DNA of 21,220 bases. Source: BS150m-G50 sp964501185 [NCBI: uncultured Bacteroidia bacterium]. Its GTDB lineage: Bacteria; CAIWAD01; BS150m-G50. The stretch spans positions 1-21,220 of the forward strand of contig CAZCRT010000042.1 of NCBI GenBank assembly GCA_964501185.1, written 5' to 3'. Both the position numbers and the translations under genes were made by a program. The notes under the pieces are model-generated. The model ran no database searches. It was given only the letters and a program-made list of their open reading frames with translations, and was not told the DNA's origin. Of this stretch, positions 13,614 to 21,220 are shown one piece after another. Within the stretch, counting starts at the first letter, position 1. The number at the start of each line of letters is the position of its first letter.

Positions 13614-14960
13614 ATGAATGACACTTCTACTATTGTCGCACTCTCTACACATCCGGGCCGTTCGGCGATTGCACTGGTGAGGTTGAGTGGGCCTGACTGC
13701 GAGCGGATTATCAGGCAGATTTTTAATCGTGCTTCTGTACTGATGGAACGTCCTGCCACAACTGCTGTTCATGGATTCATAATCACACCGACAGCTGAGC
13801 GACTCGACGAAGTTATCGTCACCCGTTTTCATCATCCCCTGAGTTACACAGGTGAAGATATGATGGAAATATCCTGTCATGGATCTACCTATATCGTAGA
13901 GCAGCTTCTGTCTGCATGCTGTGAAGCGGGTGCTCTTCCGGCAGAGCCGGGAGAGTTTACAAGACGGGCATTTCTGAATGACAAAATCGACCTGACCCGG
14001 GCTGAAAGTGTAGAAGCTTTGATCAATTCCACAACTGCCTTTTCGCATCGCAACGCCCTGATGCAACTTAACGGTCGACTGCATGATCAGCTCCGCCTGA
14101 TGCGTCAGCAATTAGTTGAACTCTACGCTCTGCTGGAAGCGGAACTCGATTTTGCTGAGGAGGAGATTACGACCACTTCTGCTGAAGAGCTTGAAAGGCG
14201 CCTGGATCAGATTATAATATCGATCGATCTTCTGCTGGCAAGCTATCGGCTGGGACGCCTTGCCGGGGGGGCACATGTGGTGATCACCGGACCTCCCAAT
14301 GTTGGAAAATCCACTCTGATGAACAAGATGCTGCGGGAGGATCGTGTTATCGTCTCGCCCGAATCCGGAACTACCAGGGATGCGATCAGCGCCGACATAG
14401 ACATTCAGGGAATCCGGGTTACACTCTGGGACACAGCCGGAATGCGTGATACAGACAACCTGGTTGAGCGGGAAGGAATCAACCGCGCGCAACGGGTGAT
14501 TGACCGGGCGGATGTTGTGATACAGTTGCAGGATTGCACTATCGATGACCAGAGTGAACCCGCTTTCAATCAGCCCCAGACGGATGTCCCCCTTATCCAG
14601 GTCTGGAACAAGAGCGACCTGACTCCCGGTTTCAGCACACCCACGGATCAACTTGCCATCAGTGCTGCAACTGGTAGCGGTGTCACACAACTGCTGGAGA
14701 TGGTTTTTAAGGCGCTGACCGGGGGAGAGGAGTTACCGGCAGATACATTGCTGCTGACCAATCTACGCCATTTCCAACTCCTGCAGAAGGCTCGTAATCA
14801 TCTGCTGGAAGTGAAGCAGGACCTCGCGGCCGGTGTAGAGCATAGCCTTTTAGTGATCGCGCTTCGTGATGCTGCTGAGGCAATCGGCACTATCGATGGC
14901 TCCTTTGATATTGAGGAAGTGCTCGACGTTATCTTCAGCCGCTTCTGTATCGGTAAGTAG
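13614..14960 (+). CDS. mnmE: tRNA uridine-5-carboxymethylaminomethyl modification GTPase MnmE
   Basis: A 448-residue protein, full family length. With MnmG it installs the cmnm5 group on U34 of certain tRNAs, using 5,10-methylene-tetrahydrofolate and GTP. Domains: N-terminal folate-binding/dimerisation domain (about 1-118), helical domain, and an inserted Ras-like G domain (about 215-370). G1 is GPPNVGKST (226-234), G2 GTTRDA, G3 DTAGMRD, G4 NKSD, G5 SAA. The C-terminal motif CIGK, with the conserved Cys445, is intact. The Shine-Dalgarno is weak (GGAA about nine bases upstream), but the N-terminus TIVALSTHPGRSAIALVRLSG is canonical. Monocistronic here and convergent with the Ste24 gene, stop codons seven bases apart, with no terminator between them. 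Confidence 0.97.
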   Translation: MNDTSTIVALSTHPGRSAIALVRLSGPDCERIIRQIFNRASVLMERPATTAVHGFIITPTAERLDEVIVTRFHHPLSYTGEDMMEISCHGSTYIVEQLLSACCEAGALPAEPGEFTRRAFLNDKIDLTRAESVEALINSTTAFSHRNALMQLNGRLHDQLRLMRQQLVELYALLEAELDFAEEEITTTSAEELERRLDQIIISIDLLLASYRLGRLAGGAHVVITGPPNVGKSTLMNKMLREDRVIVSPESGTTRDAISADIDIQGIRVTLWDTAGMRDTDNLVEREGINRAQRVIDRADVVIQLQDCTIDDQSEPAFNQPQTDVPLIQVWNKSDLTPGFSTPTDQLAISAATGSGVTQLLEMVFKALTGGEELPADTLLLTNLRHFQLLQKARNHLLEVKQDLAAGVEHSLLVIALRDAAEAIGTIDGSFDIEEVLDVIFSRFCIGK

Positions 14961-14967
14961 AGATGAT

Positions 14968-16203
14968 TTACAGTTTCCGCAGCGCTTGAATCCGTTTCAG
15001 AATCGGCGGATGACTATAATTCAGAGCCACATCCAGAGGATGCGGTGTCAGATTGCTCAGGTTATCTACCGACATTCGCTTCAAACCCGCAATCATCGGC
15101 GCGGCATCTCCTCCGGTTGTTTCTGCTGCCCAGGCATCAGCAGCATATTCATGTTTACGCGAAAGCGCCATCATACAGGGCTGCAGCACCATATTGACCG
15201 GTGCAAACAACAGCCCGAAAAACATGATCGCTGCGTAGATAGAGAGCTGCTCCATTCTGAAAGCGTCGAACAAGCCCTGATTGCCAATAAACAGAGATAT
15301 CAGGTATAGCATCACACCGCTTTGTATCACGCTGAGTGCAATGCGTCTGGCGACATGCTTCATACGGTAGTGCCCAACCTCATGCGCCAGGACCGCCACC
15401 AGCTCTTCGGTTGTGTGCTTTTCCACAAGCGTATCATAAAGGACAATGCGCTTGACACGTCCCAGACCGGTGAAGTAGGCGTTTGAGTGGCTGGATCGAC
15501 GTGAACCATCCACCACGAAAATACCACCCAGGGAGAAGGACACTTTCCCGGCATACCTGTTTATTGCCTCCTTCAGCTCCCCATCATCCAGCGGTGTGAA
15601 TCTGTTGAACATCGGTGCAATTACTGTCACGAAAATAGTCGGCATTGCTACTATGAACAGGGTGACAATTCCCCAGGCCCAGAGCCAGGCCATTGGACCG
15701 GTATAAGAGAAGAATGCAATAATACCGGCCAGCAATGCGCCAGCCAGCACAACTGTCAGCAACCAGCTCTTCAACAGGTCCAGGACAAAGGTACCCGGTG
15801 TGGTGCGGTTGAAGCCATACTTCTCTTCCAGAACAAAATCCCGATAAACAGAGAAAGGTAATGAGACAATCTGATCCAGCAGAAAGAGCACCCCGAAAAA
15901 CAACAAACCTTCTACCAGCTCAGGCAACGCCAGGGAACGAACCAGATTGTCAACCAGGTTGAAACCGCCCAGCAGGATAAATCCAACCATCAGAACCATA
16001 TGGACAGTGCCGGAGATCTGCTGAAAGCTGGTTTTCGCACGAGTATACTCCTGTGAGCGTGCGTACTTCTCAGCGTCATACTCCCCTTTGAATTCATCAG
16101 GAAGTTCAGGTGTCAACGACCTCAAGTTCAGAACGCCGGTGACAGCATTGAGCAACCATCCACCAATAAGCGCCGCCAGCACTATAACCAGATAGATGTT
16201 CAT
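14968..16203 (-). CDS. Ste24/CAAX-prenyl-protease-1-like M48 integral-membrane zinc peptidase
   Basis: A 411-residue membrane protease with about seven predicted helices (roughly 4-20, 66-84, 98-118, 148-168, 175-195, 288-308, 322-342), as in Ste24. The zinc motif HEVGH is at 274-278 and the third ligand Glu352 is in HEYAADAWA. The M48A blocks VYRDFVLEEKYGFNRTTP, APMFNRFTPLDDGEL and GSRRSSHSNAYFTG are all present, separating it from the shorter HtpX type. Bacteria lack the eukaryotic CAAX pathway, so a role in clearing misfolded or jammed membrane or translocating proteins is more likely (inference from Ste24). Lies 30 bases downstream of polA and is probably co-transcribed; a weak AAGAGA precedes the ATG. 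Confidence 0.94.
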   Translation of the reverse strand: MNIYLVIVLAALIGGWLLNAVTGVLNLRSLTPELPDEFKGEYDAEKYARSQEYTRAKTSFQQISGTVHMVLMVGFILLGGFNLVDNLVRSLALPELVEGLLFFGVLFLLDQIVSLPFSVYRDFVLEEKYGFNRTTPGTFVLDLLKSWLLTVVLAGALLAGIIAFFSYTGPMAWLWAWGIVTLFIVAMPTIFVTVIAPMFNRFTPLDDGELKEAINRYAGKVSFSLGGIFVVDGSRRSSHSNAYFTGLGRVKRIVLYDTLVEKHTTEELVAVLAHEVGHYRMKHVARRIALSVIQSGVMLYLISLFIGNQGLFDAFRMEQLSIYAAIMFFGLLFAPVNMVLQPCMMALSRKHEYAADAWAAETTGGDAAPMIAGLKRMSVDNLSNLTPHPLDVALNYSHPPILKRIQALRKL

Positions 16204-16233
16204 TCTTATCTCTTATGTGATACATTTGTCTCT

Positions 16234-18936
16234 TTAATGAGCCTGCAACCAGTTCTTTCCCTGCCCGATATCAACAGTTACCGGTACCTGCAGCTGGACA
16301 GCGTTTTCCATCTCACAACGAATTATCCCGATATACTCATCTACCCTGTCGCAGGGGATATCGAACAACAGTTCATCGTGCACCTGAAGTGTCATGTTCA
16401 ACTGAGGCGCATCAGTCTGCCACCGTTTGTGCAGACGAATCATGGCGATCTTAATCAGGTCCGCGGCACTGCCCTGTACTACAGAGTTGACAGCTGCCCT
16501 TTCGGCATAGTTTCTCAGATTATGATTGCTGCTGTGTATTTCCGGCAGGTAGCGACGGCGTCTGAACATCGTTTCCACATAACCTCGCTCCCGGGCAATC
16601 GCGATCGTGTTATCCACAAATTGCTTCACAGCGGGAAAGCGGGAAAAGTAGTCGTCAATGAAACGTTGTGCCTCCGGACGGGGAATACCGAGTTCCTGTC
16701 CCAGACCGAAAGAACCCATTCCATACATTACACCAAAATTGATTATCTTTGCTTCCCGGCGAAGATCATCTGAGACATCTTCCGGCGCCACCTCAAAGAC
16801 TGCTGCCGCTGTTGCCCTGTGGATATCGATTCCCTGCTGAAAGGCCTGAATCAGCTCTTCGTCGTTCGATAGATGCGCAAACATACGCAACTCTATCTGT
16901 GAGTAATCAGCCGCCAGCAAAAGATGATTCTTATCTCGTGATACAAAAGCACGCCTGATCTCCTTTCCTTCTTCGGTACGAATGGGAATGTTCTGCAGAT
17001 TGGGATCAGACGAGGAGAGACGGCCTGTAGCCGCTACCGTTTGATTGAAGCTGGTATGGATACGCCCGGTTTTCGGGTTCTCAAGTTCGAAATATGATGC
17101 AATGTAGGTGTTCTGCAGTTTACTCAGACGGCGGTGTTCCAGCACGCGTCCGGGAAGCGGATCCAGGTGTGCCAGTTTCTCCAGAACGGTAACATCTGTT
17201 GAGTACCCGGTTTTCCCCTTCTTGCCTCGTGGCAGCTGCAGTTTTTCAAACAGAACTTCCCCGAGCTGACGGGGTGAGTTAATGTTAAACTCACCACCTG
17301 CCATATTGTGGATATCCTGCTCCAGCTCCTGCAGCCGCAGTTCATATTTCTGCGATAGTTCTCTGAGCCAGTCAGTATCGACGCGAACTCCCTGCCGTTC
17401 CATCTCGAGCAGGACATGCAGGACAGGTATTTCCATCTCGCTTAGCAGTTCCTGCAGATCTCTTTTCGTCAGTTTTTCAGCGAAGACATTTTTCAATCTC
17501 AAGGTCATATCGACATCCTCACAGGCATAGAAGGATATCTTTTCAAGCGGTACTTCCCGCATGGAGATTTGCTTACTGCCCTTGCCGATCAGATCACTGG
17601 TCGGGACTTTGGTGTAGTTCAGGTACTGCAGACTGAGCGCGTCCAGGTTGTGTTGCCTCTGCGAGGGATCAATCAGAAAGGATGCAATCATGGTGTCAAA
17701 ACGGACACCCCTGACCTCAACGTCATAGTTGCGCAGAACATGCAGGTCATACTTGGCGTTCTGCCCGATCTTGCCGATTTCACTGTTCTCCAGAATCGGG
17801 CTGAGCTTTTCCAGAATTGTCGACAATTCAGAGCTGCTGAAGAGGGCTCCGTTTTCAGCACCGAAGTCTGCCGGAACATACCAGGCTTCACCTTCCTTCA
17901 CTGCAAAAGAGAAGCCTACAATCTCAGCTTCCAGGGGATTTATCGAGGTGGTCTCGAGGTCAAACGCGAACTCTTCAACTGCAGTCAGCTTCTCGCACAG
18001 CAGTTCTAACTGGGCGGTGTCAGTAACAGTGTGATACACCTGCTCAAGCTTCGCCTGCTCCGGACGCACATATCTAAGTAAGGAATTGAACCCGAGACGA
18101 CGCAGCTCTGCTATCACCCCTTCTCCTTGCAGATCCGGCAGGGATAGCTTATCCAACTCCTGTGGTAATTCTATATCCAGTTTAAGAGTGGCCAGCTGAC
18201 GGCAGAAAAAAGCCAGCTCCCGGTTCTCTTCGAGCGACTTGCGTACTGATGGTTTCTGTACCAGATCCAGCTTCTCATATATTTCCTCCAGAGAACCAAG
18301 ATCATTCACCAACTGACGGGCAGTCTTTGCACCTATTCGGGGAACACCCGGAATGTTATCCGAACTGTCTCCCTGCAAGCCCAGAATGTCCGGTACCAGA
18401 TTCGGCGGAACTCCAAATTTCTCTACAACTCCTTCGCGGTCAAGTCGCTCAATGTTGCCACCTTTTCGGGGATTGCAGATGAAGACATGATCATCTACCG
18501 CCTGCATCATATCCTTGTCGGCCGTGTAGATCCAGGAGTCGTAGCCAGCCTCTGCACCACGAGCTGCATAGGCTCCCATCAGATCGTCAGCTTCAAGACC
18601 GGGGACTCGTATCACGTCTACCTGCAGCAATTCGAGCACCTCATCCAGTATGCCCATCTGCTCAACAAGTTCCGCCGGTGTTTCGGAACGGTTAGCTTTG
18701 TACTCCGGATAAAGCTCATGACGGAATGTCGGTTGTGGAGTATCGAAAAAAACCGCCAGTCTTCGAGGACCCTCTTCCTCCAGCAAGCGCAGGAGCGTTG
18801 CCAGGAACTGGTATACACCGCCAACCTGTACACCGTCACCCGTTTCCAGCTGCATACGCTGCATCGCAAAAAAAGAACGGTATATGAGTCCGGAGCCATC
18901 AATGAGTAACAGTTTTTCTCTATTCACAGAACTCAT
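16234..18936 (-). CDS. polA: DNA polymerase I with active 5'-nuclease and proofreading domains
   Basis: A 900-residue protein with all three Pol I domains: removal of RNA primers and flaps, proofreading, and gap-filling synthesis in replication and repair. The 5' nuclease (about 1-300) has LIDGSGLIYRSFFA, GLEADDLMGAYA, TADKDMM and LGLQGDSSDNIPGVPRIGAKTA. The 3'-5' exonuclease (about 310-490) keeps the DEDD ligands: FDLETT (D, E), NAKYDLHVL (D) and YACEDVDMT (Y, D), so proofreading should be active, unlike Taq-type enzymes. The polymerase domain has DYSQIELRMFAHLS (motif A), the O-helix REAKIINFGVMYGMG and QVHDELLFD (motif C). AGGTG precedes the ATG. First gene of a unit with the Ste24 protease; the upstream terminator (18996-19035) isolates it from the outer-membrane gene. 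No strong promoter recognised at 18937-18995. Confidence 0.98.
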   Translation of the reverse strand: MSSVNREKLLLIDGSGLIYRSFFAMQRMQLETGDGVQVGGVYQFLATLLRLLEEEGPRRLAVFFDTPQPTFRHELYPEYKANRSETPAELVEQMGILDEVLELLQVDVIRVPGLEADDLMGAYAARGAEAGYDSWIYTADKDMMQAVDDHVFICNPRKGGNIERLDREGVVEKFGVPPNLVPDILGLQGDSSDNIPGVPRIGAKTARQLVNDLGSLEEIYEKLDLVQKPSVRKSLEENRELAFFCRQLATLKLDIELPQELDKLSLPDLQGEGVIAELRRLGFNSLLRYVRPEQAKLEQVYHTVTDTAQLELLCEKLTAVEEFAFDLETTSINPLEAEIVGFSFAVKEGEAWYVPADFGAENGALFSSSELSTILEKLSPILENSEIGKIGQNAKYDLHVLRNYDVEVRGVRFDTMIASFLIDPSQRQHNLDALSLQYLNYTKVPTSDLIGKGSKQISMREVPLEKISFYACEDVDMTLRLKNVFAEKLTKRDLQELLSEMEIPVLHVLLEMERQGVRVDTDWLRELSQKYELRLQELEQDIHNMAGGEFNINSPRQLGEVLFEKLQLPRGKKGKTGYSTDVTVLEKLAHLDPLPGRVLEHRRLSKLQNTYIASYFELENPKTGRIHTSFNQTVAATGRLSSSDPNLQNIPIRTEEGKEIRRAFVSRDKNHLLLAADYSQIELRMFAHLSNDEELIQAFQQGIDIHRATAAAVFEVAPEDVSDDLRREAKIINFGVMYGMGSFGLGQELGIPRPEAQRFIDDYFSRFPAVKQFVDNTIAIARERGYVETMFRRRRYLPEIHSSNHNLRNYAERAAVNSVVQGSAADLIKIAMIRLHKRWQTDAPQLNMTLQVHDELLFDIPCDRVDEYIGIIRCEMENAVQLQVPVTVDIGQGKNWLQAH

Positions 18937-18995
18937 ACTACACCTGTGTATTTATGCACATCCCTATATGGCGGGACGATGCTTATTTCGAGGGT

Positions 18996-19035
18996 AAAAA
19001 AAACGCCTGCAGCACCGGATAGATGTCTGCAGGCG
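18996..19035 (-). terminator. intrinsic terminator of the outer-membrane barrel gene
   Basis: On the minus strand CGCCTGCAG (19027-19035) pairs with CTGCAGGCG (19004-19012) and is followed by eight T residues (18996-19003). It lies 22 bases after the stop codon and separates this gene from polA. Confidence 0.92.
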
Positions 19036-19057
19036 ATAGATCTTAATATGTATCACG

Positions 19058-20068
19058 TTAGAAACTGAATCCAATTCCCAAGTTGATGTAAAAACCGGAG
19101 AGATCAAAATCAATTGTATCACCGTTATAGGTGCCTTCAAAAGGCTGAATCTCACTGAAGGTATCGGTCTCTTCGCCATCATCGTAGCGACGGTTGTCAT
19201 TTTCATCAACATACCAGTAGAGAAAATCATACACAAAATCCATAGTACCGGGGCGCGCCCCTTCCATGCCATAGTACTCGGTATAATCGTTATCCGGATT
19301 CTGGTCATAGTTACTGGGCAGGTCTGGATCGTTCAGAGCCAGATCTGTGGTGCCATCCAGCTCGCCGAAATTCTGATAATTGTAACCACATTCCACAAAC
19401 AGGTTACTCGAGAAGGGCAGTTTATATTCCATGCCGATGAAACCACGACCGGTGAAAGCGCTGCCTGAGTGCTCATTTGTATACAGCAACCACTGCTGCA
19501 TGTAGTCTGCGTTGAACTTGTTTCCCAGTTCATACAGGCCATCTACATTGAGAGAAGCAAAACCAACACCTGCGCCGACATAGGCAAACAGAGGTAATAC
19601 GCGATCCCGGATACGGAATTTACCGTACAGTAAGCCGCTCTTATAGTTCAATGTTTCACGGCGCTTGACATAACCGTTATTCTGCCCACCCGGTGCATAG
19701 GCATAATAGCCGTTACTGGAAACACCGCCCTGATTGTATTCAAAGCCAATGTGCCACAGAAGGCTCAGATTAGTTTCCAAACGTGCCGCAAAGGAGGGGA
19801 GATTCTGGAAGCGTTCAGTATTTATCATCAGGGGGTATTCAAACTGATTATTCTGGTCATTATCCTGCCCTGACTGCAGATCCTCACTCCAGTCACCGGA
19901 ATGATAATAGGCATCCAGTTGCCGGATATCCTCATTGACAGAAGTCATCGGTGACTGTGTAAGATTATAATCCACAACAACTGTGAAAGTGGAGAAAGAA
20001 TCGGCAGCCTCGGCAACAGTAATCCGGGTTAATACCAACAGCATAAAAAACAGGGAAACGGGACGCAT
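19058..20068 (-). CDS. Predicted outer-membrane beta-barrel protein, family not recognised
   Basis: A 336-residue exported protein. The ATG at 20066-20068 is chosen for GGAGG four bases upstream and because it directly begins a signal peptide (MRPVSLFFMLLVLT, cleavage likely after AEA at 21). The rest alternates polar and aromatic residues with recurring Gly/Tyr, typical of barrel strands (GLLYGKFRIR, LPLFAYVGAGVGFAS, FTGRGFIGMEYKLP, NLFVECGYNYQNF). It ends in a strand closing with Phe (GFYINLGIGFSF), the usual insertion signal for outer-membrane proteins. Acidic, Asn-rich loops are conspicuous at about 245-265 and 288-305; the latter contains an EF-hand-like DENDNRRYDDGEE stretch. Monocistronic, between its own promoter and terminator. 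Porin, adhesin or structural barrel cannot be distinguished. Confidence 0.8.
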   Translation of the reverse strand: MRPVSLFFMLLVLTRITVAEAADSFSTFTVVVDYNLTQSPMTSVNEDIRQLDAYYHSGDWSEDLQSGQDNDQNNQFEYPLMINTERFQNLPSFAARLETNLSLLWHIGFEYNQGGVSSNGYYAYAPGGQNNGYVKRRETLNYKSGLLYGKFRIRDRVLPLFAYVGAGVGFASLNVDGLYELGNKFNADYMQQWLLYTNEHSGSAFTGRGFIGMEYKLPFSSNLFVECGYNYQNFGELDGTTDLALNDPDLPSNYDQNPDNDYTEYYGMEGARPGTMDFVYDFLYWYVDENDNRRYDDGEETDTFSEIQPFEGTYNGDTIDFDLSGFYINLGIGFSF

Positions 20069-20108
20069 GTATCCTCCAGAAGTCAAATGTTACCAAATTG
20101 TAGGATCA

Positions 20109-20143
20109 AAATTACCTATCCGTCATGGCTATGTCAAGCCATG
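20109..20143 (-). promoter_or_regulatory. promoter with overlapping dyad operator for the outer-membrane barrel gene
   Basis: On the minus strand a perfect TTGACA (20132-20137) is followed after 17 bases by TAATTT (20109-20114). The -35 sits inside a perfect inverted repeat CATGGCT-N6-AGCCATG (20124-20143), placed where a bound dimer would block RNA polymerase. The predicted start is about 35 bases before the ATG at 20068. The remaining gap (20144-20291) shows nothing I can identify. Confidence 0.65.
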
Positions 20144-20291
20144 AATACAGGGGGATAGATGAAATCACCATTAGATTCAAACCACAAGGCGGGCGATCTG
20201 ATTGTTTCTGTATCCGGCAGGGTCGCCATCCAGGCTTGTAGCTACTGAACGAAGCGACAGGTATTACCGGGATCAGTGGAGTGGTAACCAG

Positions 20292-20657
20292 CTATTGAAA
20301 GGCGCGCAGGAGAACAGCCTCCAACGAGGTGAGTTTAACCGGCTTGACCAGATAGGTGAATCCTTCATTCTCTATTGTTTCGATAATAGTATCGGCCGAG
20401 GGATACCCGGTCAGAATGATGATCTTAACCTGATGGCTGATTTCGCGCAATTCATGCAGTAATTCCATTCCATCCATTTCAGGCATTTTAATATCTGATA
20501 TTACCAGATCTGGTTTTTCCGCCTTGAAGGTTTCCAGAGCTTTGACACCATTATCTGCCACCATGGATTGATAGCCCAGCGCGTCAACCATACCGGCCAG
20601 TACTTCGCAGGTACTCTGTTCGTCATCAACAATAAGAATCTTTTTTGAAGCACTCAT
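20292..20657 (-). CDS. Single-domain (CheY-like) response regulator
   Basis: A 121-residue protein consisting only of a receiver domain. The acidic pocket D11/D12, the phosphoacceptor Asp55 in LVISDIKMPEMDG, Thr83 in IILTGYPS and Lys105 in YLVKPVK are all present, so it should be phosphorylated by a histidine kinase. It has no output domain: it must act by protein-protein contact or as a phosphorelay intermediate. The ATG at 20655-20657 has AGAGGG upstream; the frame stays open to 20813, but those 52 extra residues do not resemble any receiver extension. No kinase gene is in the window, so it is an orphan here. Divergent from mpl across a 315-base gap. Confidence 0.92.
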   Translation of the reverse strand: MSASKKILIVDDEQSTCEVLAGMVDALGYQSMVADNGVKALETFKAEKPDLVISDIKMPEMDGMELLHELREISHQVKIIILTGYPSADTIIETIENEGFTYLVKPVKLTSLEAVLLRAFQ

Positions 20658-20688
20658 AGTCGGGAACCCTCTTGTTACTGTAATTCGA

Positions 20689-20717
20689 ATATTACTACGC
20701 TGTGACTCATTAAGCAA
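20689..20717 (-). promoter_or_regulatory. candidate promoter of the response regulator
   Basis: On the minus strand TTGCTT (20712-20717) and TAATAT (20689-20694) are separated by 17 bases, about 32 bases before the ATG. The hexamer matches are weak (3/6 and 4/6). Confidence 0.3.
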
Positions 20718-20837
20718 GTTATTCCTTTTCCAGGTGGGTCGGTTTGCATTCTCCGGCGCTTGAAGCAGTTCCCCGGATGAGATAATCTGCGATCCGGTTT
20801 CAGCGTCAGACATAACAAGTTAACTCCCGGAGTGCAT

Positions 20838-20866
20838 TTCACCCGGATGCTGGCTAGTTTTATACT
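20838..20866 (+). promoter_or_regulatory. candidate promoter of mpl
   Basis: TTCACC (20838-20843), a 17-base spacer, then TATACT (20861-20866; 5/6). The predicted start near 20873 leaves a leader of about 100 bases before the mpl ATG. Confidence 0.4.
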
Positions 20867-20972
20867 GCGGCCTGATAACATACCTGCTTTACCTGGCAAA
20901 TCGAGTCGCGATACATTCTGACCCTGTAACGTAGTTTCATAGTCATCAATGTCAGCCCGAAGAGGCATCGTA

Positions 20973-21220
20973 ATGCAGCAGCGCCATGAAATTGACTTTT
21001 ACTTCATAGGAATTGGTGGAACCGCTATGGGAGGGACAGCTGTCGCATTGCAGCAGATGGGGTTCCGGGTGGCCGGTTCAGATACAGGCGTTTACCCGCC
21101 CATGTCTGACTATCTGGCTGAAAACAATATCGTTTTCCATAACGGTTTTTCCGCAGATCACCTCAGCGGCCTGGAAGCCCGGATAGTAGTTGGCAATGCC
21201 ATTCCGCGCGGTAATCCGGA
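20973..21220 (+). CDS. mpl: UDP-N-acetylmuramate:L-Ala-gamma-D-Glu-meso-DAP ligase (Mpl), 5' part only
   Basis: The first 82 codons of a Mur ligase, cut by the window end. It begins MQQRHEIDFYFIGIGGTAMGG, the UDP-binding Rossmann loop of the MurC/Mpl group. It continues GSDTGVYPPMSDYLAEN and VVGNAIPRGNPE. The VYPPMS and GNAxxRGNP blocks are the Mpl versions; MurC normally has different residues there. Mpl rejoins recycled tripeptide to UDP-MurNAc, so its presence implies peptidoglycan with meso-DAP and a recycling pathway. GAGG seven bases before the ATG supports the start. Divergent from the response regulator. Confidence 0.9.
   Translation, partial: MQQRHEIDFYFIGIGGTAMGGTAVALQQMGFRVAGSDTGVYPPMSDYLAENNIVFHNGFSADHLSGLEARIVVGNAIPRGNP

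Larger units (their letters stand above)
20658..20972. other. 315-base divergent intergenic region between the response regulator and mpl
   Basis: No convincing gene. An open minus-strand frame (20658-20813) runs into the response regulator but lacks protein character. The region holds a candidate promoter in each direction, described separately. I see no tRNA, strong hairpin or repeat. Confidence 0.5.

Noticed and set aside
13533-14690. Two 192-codon minus-strand frames
   Set aside because: Both overlap mnmE antisense; MnmE motifs are complete on the plus strand and these frames have Cys/Ser-rich shadow composition.
20658-20813. N-terminal extension of the response regulator
   Set aside because: The frame is open, but a good ribosome site precedes the internal ATG at 20655-20657 and the extension has no similarity to receiver-domain proteins.
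1-21220. Mobile element, prophage, CRISPR array or toxin-antitoxin/defence island
   Set aside because: No transposase, integrase, phage structural gene, regularly spaced repeats or defence nuclease is visible on either strand; the genes are mostly housekeeping.

Overview
The window is a chromosomal stretch from a Gram-negative-type bacterium. A signal-peptide-bearing outer-membrane beta-barrel protein and a murein-recycling Mpl ligase imply an outer membrane and peptidoglycan. A secreted C10 (streptopain-type) cysteine peptidase with a C-terminal FN3 domain fits a Bacteroidota/FCB-group or candidate-phylum relative, but the sequence alone does not settle the phylum. Coding density is high. 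I see no transposase, phage gene, CRISPR array, tRNA or rRNA.

Layout: (1) 1-2,120: a GNAT acetyltransferase (+) and a secreted C10 peptidase (-). (2) 2,122-6,110: a two-gene heterodimeric ABC exporter (-), translationally coupled by an ATGA overlap. In front of it lies a promoter, about 160 nt of highly foldable RNA, an intrinsic terminator and no long ORF. (3) 6,142-8,298: a secreted oligopeptidase B-like S9 peptidase (-). (4) 8,443-10,592: a long NfeD (ClpP-class protease) plus slipin operon (-), closed by a terminator. (5) 10,729-13,418: an apparent operon lhgO - yjbQ - EamA transporter - ygjP (-). (6) 13,614-14,960: mnmE (+), running convergently into (7) polA - Ste24-type M48 protease (-, 14,968-18,936). 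(8) 18,996-20,143: an outer-membrane barrel gene (-) with its own terminator and a perfect TTGACA -35 buried in a dyad. (9) 20,292-21,220: a single-domain response regulator (-) divergent from the start of mpl (+, cut by the window edge).

Most genes are housekeeping or envelope-maintenance functions: tRNA wobble modification, DNA repair polymerase, peptidoglycan recycling, membrane-protein quality control, metabolite repair. Five different peptidase families occur within 16 kb (C10, S9, NfeD/ClpP-class, YgjP, Ste24/M48).

The most interesting non-coding element is the leader RNA at 5,877-6,073 in front of the ABC exporter. It has a closing helix that starts at the predicted 5' end, a predicted three-way junction, a terminator, and a 9-bp alternative pairing that would destroy that terminator. 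It also contains a 15-codon His-rich mini-ORF. I could not match it to a riboswitch or ncRNA class I know, so it is either an orphan cis-regulator, a peptide-attenuation leader, or an unrecognised divergent known RNA such as 6S.
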